DNA of 64,000 nt from JAJVHZ01 sp041395385. GTDB taxonomy: Bacteria; Pseudomonadota; Gammaproteobacteria; JAJPIJ01. The notes under the pieces are model-generated. The model was given only the letters and a program-made list of their open reading frames with translations, was not told the DNA's origin and made no database searches. The number at the start of each line of letters is the position of its first letter. The stretch's first letter is position 1. This document shows, in pieces, positions 43,099-52,596 of the stretch. The DNA is taken from positions 1 to 64,000 of the forward strand of contig JAWLAN010000012.1 in the NCBI GenBank assembly GCA_041395385.1. The letters run 5' to 3'. The position numbers were made by a program, and so were the translations under genes.

Positions 43099-44823
43099 TC
43101 AGGCAATCATCTCCGTGTACTCGGCCAGCGTCATCAGCAGCTGCGCATGCGTAGCGACCGTCAGGTTCACCATGCAGGCGAGGCTCATATGCGCCGGCAG
43201 CGCGTCCGGCACGGCCGGCAGCAGCAACGCCGGCCTGATGTCGAACGCCACGCACACGCGCTCCTGCTCGGAGTGGAACGGTATGGTGCGATGGAACAGC
43301 GAGGAGGGGATGATCACGACGTCGCCCACCCGCAGATCGGCGATGCGACTGGGGAAGTCATCGTGCAGTCGCGGGTAGTCGTCGCCGTCGGTGCTGTATT
43401 CGAAACTGCCTTCGTGCGCGTCCTTCCGGTCGGGAAGCTGCAGGTACACGCAGCCGCTGATCCAGCCCTCCTCGTGAATGTGGGAGGTAAGGTGCCCGCC
43501 CTTCTTCATGCGCAGGTACCACGAGCTCGCGAATTCGATCTCGCTCGGGAAGCCGGCGAGCATCTCGCATGAGCTCCCGGCGTAGCGCTGCTGGTACCGC
43601 CCGACCTGCTCGCGGATGAGCGTCGCGAGCTTCCGGAACGATGGCTCCGGACGCTTGAGGAGATTGCCGGCGGACTGGATGCCATAGTACAGGCGCCCCT
43701 GCCTGCGCTCGGCGATGGCCAGGGTCTCGATGTCGCTCAGCAATTCCGCGCGCAGCGCGCTGTCGGGGGCGACCAGCGCGTCGATGCGCGCATGCTGCAC
43801 GTGCTCCATCGGCTCCCGGCAGAAGTTGTAGGGATTCGGCTGCCGGAAGTTGGTCGCGTAGTGCGTGGACAGTGTGCCGAGCAGGATCGAGGCGTGCCGG
43901 CCGCCGGCGGTGAGGCGTTCGAACCCTTGCCTGAACGCATCGAACTGGCCGGTCTTGTACAGGCACTGCAGCGCGCGATCCTGGGCGTCGGCGAAGTCCG
44001 ATCTCGCGAAATAAGGTATCGCCGCGTCCAGCTGGCCGGCGAGATAGTGATACTCGCCGAGGTTGTACATGGCCCGCCCGTGCGCCGGCTGCGCCACGAG
44101 CGCCTGCCGGTAGCAGCGTATGGCCTCCTCCATCTCGCCGTGGTCGCGGAGGGTCTCTCCCAGTCCGTTCCAGGCTTCCGCGAACTGCGGCTCGAGCCCG
44201 ACGGCGCTGCGGAACTCCCGGATAGCCTCCTCGTGCTCGCCCTGGTCGTGCAGGGCCGTGGCGAGGTTGAAATGCCCCCTGGCATCGGATCTCAGCGCCA
44301 GCGCCCTTCGGTAGCAGCGCTCCGCCTCCTCGAGCTGACCGCGCTGCTGCAGCAGCGTGCCGAGGTTGCCGTACGCGGCGAACAGCCCCGGCTCATGATT
44401 GATCGCCTGCTGGTAATGATGGGCGGCCTCCTGAAGCTGCCCCTGCGCCTGCAGCAGCGTCCCGAGATTGAAGTGAGCGGCCGCGAAGTTCGGCCTGACG
44501 CGCAGGGCCTTGCGATAACTCGCCACCGCCGCATTCGCATCTCCGAGCCGGGCGAGGACCGCGCCGAGGTTCACGTGCAGGTCGGCCACGCGCGGATCCA
44601 GCGCCAGCGCCCGGCGGTAACTTTCTGCTGCCTCGCGATCCCTGCCCTGCGATTCCTGGCAGATACCGAGGACGTTGTACAGAACCGAGGCATTGCGGTA
44701 GGTGTTCAGCAGGGCCCGCACCCGGGCCTCGGCCTGTGATATCCGGCCGCCGCGGTAGAGCTCGAACAGCGCCTGCACCTCGCCGGCGCCAGGCTGCCTT
44801 CTGGAAGGAGGTCGTGTCTTCAT
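43099..44823 (-). CDS. TPR protein with 2OG-Fe(II) oxygenase domain
   Basis: A 574-residue protein. About ten TPR-type repeats (about 40-290) lead to a C-terminal 2OG-Fe(II) oxygenase-like double-stranded beta-helix. The iron triad is suggested by HIHEEGW (HxE-type) and FHRTIPFHSEQERVCVAFD later. The start at 44823 follows GGGGAG. Members of this class hydroxylate proteins or peptides bound by the repeats; the target here is unknown. Convergent with the kinase. Confidence 0.88.
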   Translation of the reverse strand: MKTRPPSRRQPGAGEVQALFELYRGGRISQAEARVRALLNTYRNASVLYNVLGICQESQGRDREAAESYRRALALDPRVADLHVNLGAVLARLGDANAAVASYRKALRVRPNFAAAHFNLGTLLQAQGQLQEAAHHYQQAINHEPGLFAAYGNLGTLLQQRGQLEEAERCYRRALALRSDARGHFNLATALHDQGEHEEAIREFRSAVGLEPQFAEAWNGLGETLRDHGEMEEAIRCYRQALVAQPAHGRAMYNLGEYHYLAGQLDAAIPYFARSDFADAQDRALQCLYKTGQFDAFRQGFERLTAGGRHASILLGTLSTHYATNFRQPNPYNFCREPMEHVQHARIDALVAPDSALRAELLSDIETLAIAERRQGRLYYGIQSAGNLLKRPEPSFRKLATLIREQVGRYQQRYAGSSCEMLAGFPSEIEFASSWYLRMKKGGHLTSHIHEEGWISGCVYLQLPDRKDAHEGSFEYSTDGDDYPRLHDDFPSRIADLRVGDVVIIPSSLFHRTIPFHSEQERVCVAFDIRPALLLPAVPDALPAHMSLACMVNLTVATHAQLLMTLAEYTEMIA

Positions 44824-45179
44824 CGCGCTCCCCACCCTTGGTTGCGGGTCGTGGTCGTCCCTCCGGAGTATCCCCTGCCGACACGCGAAGCAGCACGAAT
44901 TCTAACCTCGAAAAATACGATCGGAGCCAGAGTCGGCGCCGAATCGTATCGATGCACTGCGGCGACCGCCTGCGCGCCCGCTGACGCAATGCAGCAAGCT
45001 CTCCTCGCGGCGCCCGCTCCTGGAGACTGGAGGCGGACCTGCTGCCGGGAACCCTGAACGCGGGGCGTCGGCGCGAACCCCGCTGTCTCGCCCTCGCGCT
45101 CAACCGTTCAAGTTCCCTCAATTCGGTCCGATACCCCGAGGAACGACGGAAAACGGCCGAGCGAAACGCACTGACCCTT
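44824..45179. other. Intergenic region before a PilZ/DUF1631-like gene
   Basis: No gene is supported. A weak inverted repeat GCGGGG/CCCCGC lies near 45060-45085. The rest is GC-rich leader for the gene at 45180. Confidence 0.35.
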
Positions 45180-46256
45180 ATGCTGCAGTCCGAACAGAGC
45201 ACGCCCCGGGCCGAGGATCCGATCGGACAGCGATATGCCGTCTGGCTCGGCGCCCTGGTCACGGGATTCTGCACCTATGGCGCAGCCTGCTGGATCACCC
45301 AACTCAGTCCGACCGAGATGCGGCTGATGCTGGCCGGACCGGCAGTGCTGTCCCCGGACCGTCTGAAGTCCGGCCGCAGGGTAGTCATACACATCTCGCA
45401 CCGCACTGGCGAGACCTGGCGCATCCTTCCCATCCGCGCCGCGGTGATCGGCGCGGACGGCAACTTTTTCACCGCGCGACTGCTCGAGCCGGGCCCGACC
45501 GTCATCGAGGGGCTGCTTGGCGCCCTGATCGCGGAGGGACGCGCCAAGCCTCGTCCCGTCCATGCCCGGCTGACCCCGGTGCGCCCGGACCCGGCCGCCC
45601 AGGCCGCGCCGCCCGCCCGTGACATTCCCGAGCCGCTGCTCGAAGCGGCGTCCCGGTGCCGCGCCGCCGCCCTGGACCTGGGAACGAGATGGGCCGTCGC
45701 GCTGATGGACGGGCTGGATTCGCGGCTGTTCGCCCGTCTGAGCAGCGAATCGGAGAAGACCCTGCAGCAACAGCTCGATGAATGCTACCTGAGCTTCGTG
45801 ATGGCGCGGGAGAGGCTGGCGAGCGAGATCGCGAGCGCCCTCGCCGCGCTGGTGGACAGCGCCTTCGATCCCGGCCTCTACCGTAGCGGTAACGCGCCGC
45901 AGGGGCCGGCGAGCGCCGTTGCCGACCCCACCGCAACCATCGGGCTGCAGGAGGCGTTGGACTCGGCCGACCTCGCCAGTGCTCTGAAGGATGCGCCTGC
46001 TTGCGAGCCGATGCGGCGGTGGGAACGGGACCTGGCGCGACTGATCGATGCGCCGGTCACGGAGGCAAACGATCCCGTCGGCCTCACCGCGGTATGCGCG
46101 ATCGCGGCGCAGACCATCCTTTGCCACTGGCCGTCCGGTGCCAACCTGCGGACGCTCATCAACGATGCCCTGACCGAGAGCGCGCAGAACCTCGGCGCCC
46201 TCTACGTAGGGCTCGCCGCCGGACTCACCGGCGCGATCGGCGCCTCGAAGTCCTGA
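45180..46256 (+). CDS. Hypothetical cytoplasmic protein, possibly DUF1631-related
   Basis: A 358-residue protein. The N-terminal about 120 residues have a beta-barrel-like pattern (RRVVIHISHRTGETWRI, AAVIGADGNFFTARLLEP) suggestive of a PilZ-type or similar small domain. The rest is helical with features loosely like the DUF1631 core (EKTLQQQLDECYLSFV, RWERDLARLID). No signal peptide, membrane segment or enzyme motif. The ATG has no clear ribosome site. The relation to the shorter DUF1631 protein at 14353 is speculative. Confidence 0.5.
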   Translation: MLQSEQSTPRAEDPIGQRYAVWLGALVTGFCTYGAACWITQLSPTEMRLMLAGPAVLSPDRLKSGRRVVIHISHRTGETWRILPIRAAVIGADGNFFTARLLEPGPTVIEGLLGALIAEGRAKPRPVHARLTPVRPDPAAQAAPPARDIPEPLLEAASRCRAAALDLGTRWAVALMDGLDSRLFARLSSESEKTLQQQLDECYLSFVMARERLASEIASALAALVDSAFDPGLYRSGNAPQGPASAVADPTATIGLQEALDSADLASALKDAPACEPMRRWERDLARLIDAPVTEANDPVGLTAVCAIAAQTILCHWPSGANLRTLINDALTESAQNLGALYVGLAAGLTGAIGASKS

Positions 46257-46450
46257 TTCTCCGGCCGCGCCCGTCGCGGTCCGAATCCCCGCGCAGTCTG
46301 CCGCCGACGGCAACGGGCGCCCCCCGAGGCGTCGCCGGGGGTGCCCTCCGCGTCGAGGCCGGCCGCGTGCAACGACGCCGGCATGCGATTAAGCTCACGC
46401 CCATCGACAATGTCAGGCACGGCCGGCGGGGCGAAGAACAGGCATCGACC

Positions 46451-46801
46451 TTGGCGTGGTTAATCACGAAATATCTCGCCACCGCGGCCGTGGTGGTACT
46501 GGTGTCGGAGCTCGCGAGACGCACCGGCCGGCTCGGCGCGTTCGTCGCCGCGCTGCCGCTGGTCACCGTGCTGGCATTGATATGGCTGCACCTGGAGGGA
46601 CAACCTCCGGCCAGGCTCGCCGAGCTGGCGCGCTACACGTTCTGGTACGTGCTCCCGACGCTGCCGATGTTCCTCGCCTTTCCCGCGCTGCTGCCGCGCA
46701 TCGGCTTCTGGCCGAGCCTGCTCGCCGGCGCGGCGCTGACGGCCCTCTGCTTCGCCCTCGTCGCCTGGGCGGCGCGGCGCTTCGGCGTGCAGCTGCTCTG
46801 A
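46451..46801 (+). CDS. DUF3147 membrane protein
   Basis: A 116-residue protein of four hydrophobic segments. It matches DUF3147 through WLITKYLATAAVVVLVSE, GAFVAALPLVTVLALIWL, YTFWYVLPTLPMFLAFP and the end RRFGVQLL. No ATG fits; a TTG at 46451 puts the first residues where relatives begin. The family is of unknown function. Confidence 0.85.
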   Translation: MAWLITKYLATAAVVVLVSELARRTGRLGAFVAALPLVTVLALIWLHLEGQPPARLAELARYTFWYVLPTLPMFLAFPALLPRIGFWPSLLAGAALTALCFALVAWAARRFGVQLL

Positions 46802-46826
46802 GACGGACCGCGCTGCGCGGGCGGAA

Positions 46827-47318
46827 TCAGGCCTCGGGATCGAAGTGCCGCGCCCACACGGGCGCGGCCTGCCGGTGCTGATTGACGCCGCGGAAGAAGG
46901 CCTGGGAGAGCTCCGCGATGCTCGTCTGCGCATCGCTCATCTGCTCCACGCTCGGGCGGTACACCAGAAAACCCTTCTTGTGCTTCGCGCTCCGGTAAGG
47001 CACGGTCATGGTGAAGGAGCGCGGCTCCTTGCCGTAGAGGTGCGCCTCGACAATGAGGGCGTCGGTTCTCTCGCCGGACTCGCGGGTGGCGTAGCCGTCG
47101 AAGATGAGGACCGCCCGCAGCGCGGCGTCCGGGTTGCTCCGCAGCCACTCGTGCCCCGCCTTCACCGCCTCGCCCGCATCGGGGTTCTCCAGCCGCGTCA
47201 TCTCGCGCGTGCCGTTGAACTTCTCGAAGGCGAGCAGCGGGACCATGGTCTCGCCCTCGGCAACGCTCCAGACGGCGTGGGCGGCGAAATAGCCGGCAAT
47301 GGTGGCAGTGTCGATCAT
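46827..47318 (-). CDS. Hypothetical protein
   Basis: A 163-residue cytoplasmic protein, mixed alpha and beta. No domain is recognised, though VEAHLYGKEPRSFTM and KKGFLVYRP look like a conserved core. It follows the small membrane protein gene by one base, so it is in the same operon as that gene and the quinone oxidoreductase. Confidence 0.7.
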   Translation of the reverse strand: MIDTATIAGYFAAHAVWSVAEGETMVPLLAFEKFNGTREMTRLENPDAGEAVKAGHEWLRSNPDAALRAVLIFDGYATRESGERTDALIVEAHLYGKEPRSFTMTVPYRSAKHKKGFLVYRPSVEQMSDAQTSIAELSQAFFRGVNQHRQAAPVWARHFDPEA

Positions 47319-47319
47319 G

Positions 47320-47589
47320 TCAGTCTCTTCGGTCGGGAGGATTGGAGGAGGAACGGCGCGCCTGCTCGGCGCGCGTCATGATCATTTTGATCATGTGCAC
47401 GTTGAACGGCACGAGCAGCGCCACGCCGACGAGCAGGAACACCAGCTGGTAGTTGGCGAACCGCAAGCCTGCCGGCAGCAGGTCGGTGCCGCTGGCCATC
47501 TTCACCAGGCCAAGCGTGATCAGCACCAGACCGACGGCCTCCAGCACCACCAGCCCTATCGGTATCGAAACCCTTTCCCGAGTCTTCAT
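47320..47589 (-). CDS. Small two-helix membrane protein, DUF1418-like
   Basis: An 89-residue protein with two hydrophobic segments (VSIPIGLVVLEAVGLVLITLG and YQLVFLLVGVALLVPF region). Size and layout resemble the YbjC/DUF1418 family of gammaproteobacteria. The ATG has GAGGA seven bases before it. It overlaps nothing and lies between the oxidoreductase and the 163-residue hypothetical protein. Confidence 0.65.
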   Translation of the reverse strand: MKTRERVSIPIGLVVLEAVGLVLITLGLVKMASGTDLLPAGLRFANYQLVFLLVGVALLVPFNVHMIKMIMTRAEQARRSSSNPPDRRD

Positions 47590-47665
47590 GGTCGTGTCCT
47601 CGGCCTTGCCGCACGGGCGCGCCGGCGCGGCAGAGCCTTTGAAATATGCGGGCCGCGCGCACGCA

Positions 47666-48640
47666 TCAGGGCGTGAGGACCGTCGAGCCGGTGGTGCGGC
47701 GGGCCTCGAGATCGCGATGCGCCTGCGCCGCCTCGCGCAGCGGATATCGCTGTGCGACCTCGATCCGCACCTTGCCGGAGACGACCACCTCGAACAACGC
47801 CGCGGCCATCGCCAGCAGGTCGCCGCGCCTGGCGGCATAGGCGAACAGCGTCGGGCGCGTGAGGAACAGCGATCCGAGGCGCGAGAGGATGCCGGTGTCG
47901 AACGGCGGCACCACGCCCGAGGCATTGCCGAAGCTCACCATCATCCCGAGCGGCCGCAGGCAGGCGAGCGAATCCATGAAGGTGTCCTTGCCGATGGAAT
48001 CGTAGACCACGGGCACTCCCTCCCCGCCGGTGAGCTCGCGCACCCGCTCGGCGAACTTCTCGCGCGTGTACACGATCGGATGGTCGCAGCCGTGCGCGCG
48101 CGCCAGCTCCGCCTTGGCATCCGAGCCCACCGTGCCGATGACGCGGGCGCCCAGCGCTCTCGCCCACTGGCACATGATGAGCCCCACGCCACCGGCCGCC
48201 GCGTGCACCAGGATGGTGTCGCCCGGCTGCACGCGGTAGGTCCGCCGCAGCAGGTACTGCGCCGTCAGGCCCTTCAGCATCATCGCCGCGGCCTGTTCCG
48301 CGCCGATTTCGGCGGGCAGCTTCACCAGCCGATCGGCGGGCAGGTTGCGCACCTCGGCGTAGGAACCCAGCGGCCCGCCCGCGTAGCCCACGCGATCGCC
48401 CACGGCGATGTCGGTGACGCCGGGACCGAGGGCCTCCACCACGCCGGCGCCTTCCACCCCGATCCCCGAGGGCAGCGGCACCGGGTACACGCCGGTGCGG
48501 TGATAGATGTCGATGTAATTCACGCCCACCGCCTGCTGCCGCACGGTGGCCTCCCCGGCCGCCGGCGGCGGGACCACGACGTCCTCGGCCCGCAGCACCT
48601 CCGGCCCGCCGGTCTCGGCAAATCGAATCGCGTAGGTCAT
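47666..48640 (-). CDS. NADPH:quinone oxidoreductase
   Basis: A 324-residue zinc-independent medium-chain dehydrogenase. It shows the Q-oxidoreductase signature VNYIDIYHRTGVYP, the GIGVEGAGVV loop, the nucleotide motif HAAAGGVGLIMCQWA and the C-terminal LEARRTTGSTVL. It transfers two electrons or one electron from NADPH to quinones. Cytoplasmic. First gene of a three-gene minus-strand operon with the small membrane protein and the hypothetical gene. Confidence 0.93.
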   Translation of the reverse strand: MTYAIRFAETGGPEVLRAEDVVVPPPAAGEATVRQQAVGVNYIDIYHRTGVYPVPLPSGIGVEGAGVVEALGPGVTDIAVGDRVGYAGGPLGSYAEVRNLPADRLVKLPAEIGAEQAAAMMLKGLTAQYLLRRTYRVQPGDTILVHAAAGGVGLIMCQWARALGARVIGTVGSDAKAELARAHGCDHPIVYTREKFAERVRELTGGEGVPVVYDSIGKDTFMDSLACLRPLGMMVSFGNASGVVPPFDTGILSRLGSLFLTRPTLFAYAARRGDLLAMAAALFEVVVSGKVRIEVAQRYPLREAAQAHRDLEARRTTGSTVLTP

Positions 48641-48737
48641 GGGGAGTGCCGCTCCGCGTCTGTCGCAAGCTGCGGATTATCGACAGTGCCGGGGTGGGCA
48701 GGCAACCGCGACGCGACGGATTTGCCGAAGGCGGGCC

Positions 48738-48872
48738 AGGGAAGCTCTGCAAACGGGAGAGCTTCCTGCGGTGCGTGGATGCCGCGCCATTGAAAATGAA
48801 GGTCGGCAAGAATCACACTTCTTGCCGACCGTGCTCTGAGGAGTCCAGGATGGACTTATTCAGAGCTTCCCT
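48738..48872. mobile_element. MITE-like element, 135 bp
   Basis: The ends are 12-bp perfect inverted repeats, AGGGAAGCTCTG (48738-48749) and CAGAGCTTCCCT (48861-48872). Inside lies a perfect 12-bp hairpin (48801-48830) listed separately. The structure and absence of any transposase fit a short non-autonomous transposable element. Its right end overlaps the last codon and stop of the gene ending at 48871 (TAG), so the insertion appears to have supplied the stop. Function otherwise unknown. Confidence 0.6.
48801..48830. repeat. Perfect 12-bp hairpin inside the MITE-like element
   Basis: GGTCGGCAAGAA (48801-48812) and TTCTTGCCGACC (48819-48830) flank the 6-base loop TCACAC with no mismatch. It could end transcripts from either side or serve as a transposase-recognised structure. 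No T-run follows. Confidence 0.75.
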
Positions 48873-49644
48873 AGGAGACGAACAGGACCGAGTCGACCAG
48901 AGCGCCCAGCTCCTCGGTGAGCGCGCCCGCAGCCGCGGCGGACAGGACCAGCACCGAGGACCGGAACCTGCGCATCGCCCTGGACAGATCCCCGATCGCG
49001 CCGGTGTGCGCCACCACGTTCACCGCCTCCGGACGCACGCCGATCCGATCGGCGACGAGCCGGCGCGCCGCCTGCATGCCGACGCCCGTCCCCCGCGGCA
49101 CGATGCACAGCAGGCGATCGGGCCGGCCGCCGGCAAGGCGCCACGCCGCGTCGATCACGCGCTCGGCATCGCCGTCGAGCTCGATCAGCGCCGAGACCAC
49201 GCCGTCGCGCGCCACGGCCGGACGCGCGGGCATCAACCCGCCCTGGCGGCCGCACAGGAACAGCAGGTCCACCGTGGGCAGCAGCAGCATCGCCTGCTCG
49301 AGCAGCCGGCCACGCGCGATCCGGAACGACAACGGCAATTGCAGCTCCGCGGCGATCGCGGCAAGCTGCTCGCGCAGGATGTCGGCCTGCCGTTGCATCA
49401 GCGCCAGCACCCCGCCCGGGTCCAGTTCGCGCACGCGGCCGGAGACCACGCCGATCTCGCGCGTCACCGGCAGCTCCGCGGCCCGGATCAGCGTCACGTC
49501 CTCGACGAACAGGCCGAGCAGCTCGTCCACGCGCGAGGGCTGCGCGAACATCGCCGCCAGGCGCAGCAGATCGGGATTGACGCGCGCGCTCTCGCCCACC
49601 AGCGCGAGCCGCCGGACGGGTTTCTCGATCATCGCCTTGGCCAT
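48871..49644 (-). CDS. Hypothetical protein in the LonB operon
   Basis: A 257-residue protein starting four bases after the lonB stop, so probably co-transcribed. No named domain; the alternating strand-helix pattern with LLCIVPRG and VVAHTGAIGDLSRAMRRF, and a hydrophobic VLLLPTVDLLFLC stretch, suggest an alpha/beta fold of stress-protein type. The C-terminus ends in VDSVLFVS, whose stop codon lies within the MITE-like element, so the natural C-terminus may have been longer. Confidence 0.65.
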   Translation of the reverse strand: MAKAMIEKPVRRLALVGESARVNPDLLRLAAMFAQPSRVDELLGLFVEDVTLIRAAELPVTREIGVVSGRVRELDPGGVLALMQRQADILREQLAAIAAELQLPLSFRIARGRLLEQAMLLLPTVDLLFLCGRQGGLMPARPAVARDGVVSALIELDGDAERVIDAAWRLAGGRPDRLLCIVPRGTGVGMQAARRLVADRIGVRPEAVNVVAHTGAIGDLSRAMRRFRSSVLVLSAAAAGALTEELGALVDSVLFVS

Positions 49645-49648
49645 TGGT

Positions 49649-52120
49649 CTACTTCCCCGACTTGTCCGCAGGCGGCGTCGCGGGCGTCTTCTTGCGATCG
49701 CGCACCTTCTTCACCCGCACCGGCATGTTGGCGTAGGCCTGGCGCATGAGCGAGAGCTCCGTCAGCCGCGCCGCCACGCGGGCATTGATGCTGTCCTCCG
49801 GGAACGCGCCGGTCTCGTCCACCTCGCCGGCGGCGAAACCGGTGAGCAGCGCGATCGCCTCGTCGACGTGATTGACCGAGTAGAGGTGGAACCTGCCCTC
49901 GCGCGCCGCCTGCACGACGTCGGCCCGCAGCATCAGATGCCTGACGTTCGTGGCCGGGATGATGACGCCCTGCTGCCCGCTCAGGCCACGGGCCTGGCAG
50001 ATGTCGAAGAAACCCTCGATCTTCTCGTTGACGCCGCCGATCGGCTGCACCTCGCCGTACTGATTGACCGAACCGGTCACCGCCAGCGATTGGCGGATCG
50101 GCGCCGCGGCCAGCGAGGACAGCAGCGCGGCGAGCTCGGCCACCGAGGCGCTGTCGCCCTCGACCTCGGCGTAGGTCTGCTCGAAGGACAGGCTGGCCGA
50201 CATCGCGTGCGGCCGATCGCCGCTGTAACGCGAGGCCAGGTAGGAGGCGAGAATGAGCACGCCCTTGGAGTGGATGGGGCCGCTGAGCTCCACCTCGCGC
50301 TGGATGTCGATGATCTCGCCGTCGCCGAGACGCGTGGTGGCGGTGATGCGCGTCGGATGGGCGAAGGCGTGATCGCCGACCAGCGCCACCGACAGGCCGT
50401 TGACCACGCCGATGCGCTCGCCGGCGGTGTCGATCATCAGCTCGCCGCGCAGGACGGCGGTCTGTATGCGCTCGCGCAGCCGCCCGCTGCGGCGGCGCTG
50501 CCCCTCGATGGCCTGGACCACGTGCTCGGCGGAAACCGTCTGCGCGCCGGCCCGGCGCGCACAGTAGTCGGACTCGCGCAGCAGATTGCCGAGATCCTCC
50601 AGGCTGGTGGAGAGCCGCTCGCTGTCGCCGACCCAGCGCGAGGCCTGCTCGATGACGCGCGCCACCGCGCCGCGATCCAGGCGCATCAGCTGCTCGTGAC
50701 GAACCACCGTGGCGACCAGCTGTGCGTACAGCGCCTCCTGCCCGGCGTCGCGCTCCAGCTCGTCCTCGAAGTCCGCCGCCACCTTGAACAGCTCGCCGAA
50801 CTCCGGGTCGTAGGCGAGCAGCAGGTAGTACAGCAACCGCTCGCCGAAGATGACGACCTTCACGTTCAGCGGGATCGGCTCCGGCTCGAGAGCCACGGTG
50901 CTGATCAGGCTGTACACCTCGCCCAGCGACTCGATGCGGACCTCCCCGCTGGCCAACGTGCGCTTCAGTCCCGCCCAGGCGAAAGGCTGCGTCAGCAGCT
51001 TCTGCGCGTCGATGAGCAGGTAGCCGCCGTTGGCGCGGTGCAGCGCGCCCGGCTTGATGAGCGCGAAGTCGGTGACCAGCGTCCCCAGGCGCGAGACGTG
51101 CTCGATGCGGCCCACCAGGTTCTGGTAGGTCGGAAAGTCCTCGAAGACGATGGGGGCGCCGGTCGCCTTTTCGCCGTTGCCGACGATGACGTTGACCGTG
51201 TAGCGCCGGAACGACGGCGGCTCGGAGGCGCGCAGGCCCAGGAAGCCCGGCTCGGAGTCGCCCTCGCTGCCGCGCCGGAAATCGTCGATGTTCTCCAGCA
51301 CGTCGGCCTCGACCTCGTCGAGATAGGCCTTCACCTGCGGCAGCTCGGCGTAATTCTTCCGCAGCTCGTCGGTAACCGCGCCGACCGCGAGGCTGGTCAT
51401 CTCGCGATTGAGCTCGCGGATGCGCTCGCGCTTCTCCTTGTGCAGCAGGTGCACCTGCCTGATGGCGTCCTGCAGACGTTCCTGAAGAACCAGGACCCTG
51501 CCCTCCATGGCATGCCGTTCCTCGTCGCTGAGCCTGGAGAACTCCTCCGCGCTCAGCACCTCGCCGTTGCGCATGGGGGCGAAGGAGAAGCCGCCCGGCG
51601 TGCGGATCAGCGCCAGGCCCTGGTTGCCGGCCTCGCTGCCCACCTCCTCGAATATCCGGCCCTCGCGCTCGCCGATCTGGCTGTCGATCTGCTCCACGCG
51701 AGTGCGGTACTCCTCGCTCTCGAAGATGGCGGGGATCGAGGCGCGCAGCTCCTCGACGTACTTCTGCATCTCCAGGCGCAGGCGATTGCCATACCCGGGC
51801 GGCAGGCGCAGGGCGCAGGGCCGGTGCGGCTGCTTGAAGTTGTTGACGTAGCACCAGTCCTCGGGCAACGGCTCGTCCTTGGCGGTGGCGGCGATCGCCT
51901 GGCTCACGAAGGTCCGCTTGCCGAGACCCGGCGGCCCCAGCACGTAGAGGTTGTAGCCGCGCCGGCGCACGCCCACGGCCAGCTCCACCGCCTCGCGGGC
52001 GCGCGTCTGACCGACGACCGCCTCCAGATCGGTGAGATCGTCGGTGGTGACGAAGCTCAGGCCTTCCAGCTTGCAGGGTCGATACAGCGCCTCGGGGACA
52101 AGGGGGGGTGGGGTCGACAC
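49649..52120 (-). CDS. LonB-like ATP-dependent protease
   Basis: An 823-residue AAA+ protease. Walker A is GPPGLGKR (62-69); a long insert with helical segments follows, and the C-terminal S16 protease domain has catalytic Ser in EGDSAS (about 655) and Lys in NEKIEG (about 698). The architecture fits the proteobacterial LonB-type family rather than housekeeping Lon. The GTG at 52120 follows AAAGGACATC. It probably degrades damaged proteins. Divergent from the MlaF-like gene, upstream of a hypothetical gene. Confidence 0.92.
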   Translation of the reverse strand: MSTPPPLVPEALYRPCKLEGLSFVTTDDLTDLEAVVGQTRAREAVELAVGVRRRGYNLYVLGPPGLGKRTFVSQAIAATAKDEPLPEDWCYVNNFKQPHRPCALRLPPGYGNRLRLEMQKYVEELRASIPAIFESEEYRTRVEQIDSQIGEREGRIFEEVGSEAGNQGLALIRTPGGFSFAPMRNGEVLSAEEFSRLSDEERHAMEGRVLVLQERLQDAIRQVHLLHKEKRERIRELNREMTSLAVGAVTDELRKNYAELPQVKAYLDEVEADVLENIDDFRRGSEGDSEPGFLGLRASEPPSFRRYTVNVIVGNGEKATGAPIVFEDFPTYQNLVGRIEHVSRLGTLVTDFALIKPGALHRANGGYLLIDAQKLLTQPFAWAGLKRTLASGEVRIESLGEVYSLISTVALEPEPIPLNVKVVIFGERLLYYLLLAYDPEFGELFKVAADFEDELERDAGQEALYAQLVATVVRHEQLMRLDRGAVARVIEQASRWVGDSERLSTSLEDLGNLLRESDYCARRAGAQTVSAEHVVQAIEGQRRRSGRLRERIQTAVLRGELMIDTAGERIGVVNGLSVALVGDHAFAHPTRITATTRLGDGEIIDIQREVELSGPIHSKGVLILASYLASRYSGDRPHAMSASLSFEQTYAEVEGDSASVAELAALLSSLAAAPIRQSLAVTGSVNQYGEVQPIGGVNEKIEGFFDICQARGLSGQQGVIIPATNVRHLMLRADVVQAAREGRFHLYSVNHVDEAIALLTGFAAGEVDETGAFPEDSINARVAARLTELSLMRQAYANMPVRVKKVRDRKKTPATPPADKSGK

Positions 52121-52596
52121 GATGTCCTTTCCGTTGATCTTCTGCAGGGACGCGATAGCGGCCAGGTCTTACACCCGGGCATTCGCCACATCAAGTGTAC
52201 AGAAGGTGCGATCGGGATCCACCGGCTCGGACCGGGCTCGAGCCGCCCCCGGCGCGGTGCCGGCGCGACGCCATCGGTTTGTTGCCAGACGGCGACGCAC
52301 GGCGCCCCCGGCACGGGCGCCGCCGCGCGCTCGTGGCGCGATCCGCGCCGCCCCGACACATGCCGGTCGCCCGGACCACGCGCATCGGGGATATCGCCGG
52401 GCGCGCGCCGCGGCGCGATCCTGCCCGATTTCGCGCCGTTTTCTCTCGTCTCGGCCAGGCGCCGGGCCGATGCGGCCGCCGGCGCCGATGCGGCGCGCGT
52501 ACCGCAACGCCGCCGCCACACGGGGTTGCGACCTTGGCCCGATCCGTGCAATCGTCACCGTAATTCGCGCGACTTTGCGTGTGCTTCGGAACATAC
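52121..52596. promoter_or_regulatory. Divergent region, LonB versus MlaF-like ATPase
   Basis: About 476 bases separate two divergent genes and should hold both promoters. The sequence is very GC-rich. Open frames on both strands have no domain support. I cannot pick a heat-shock (sigma-32) promoter with confidence. Confidence 0.4.
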
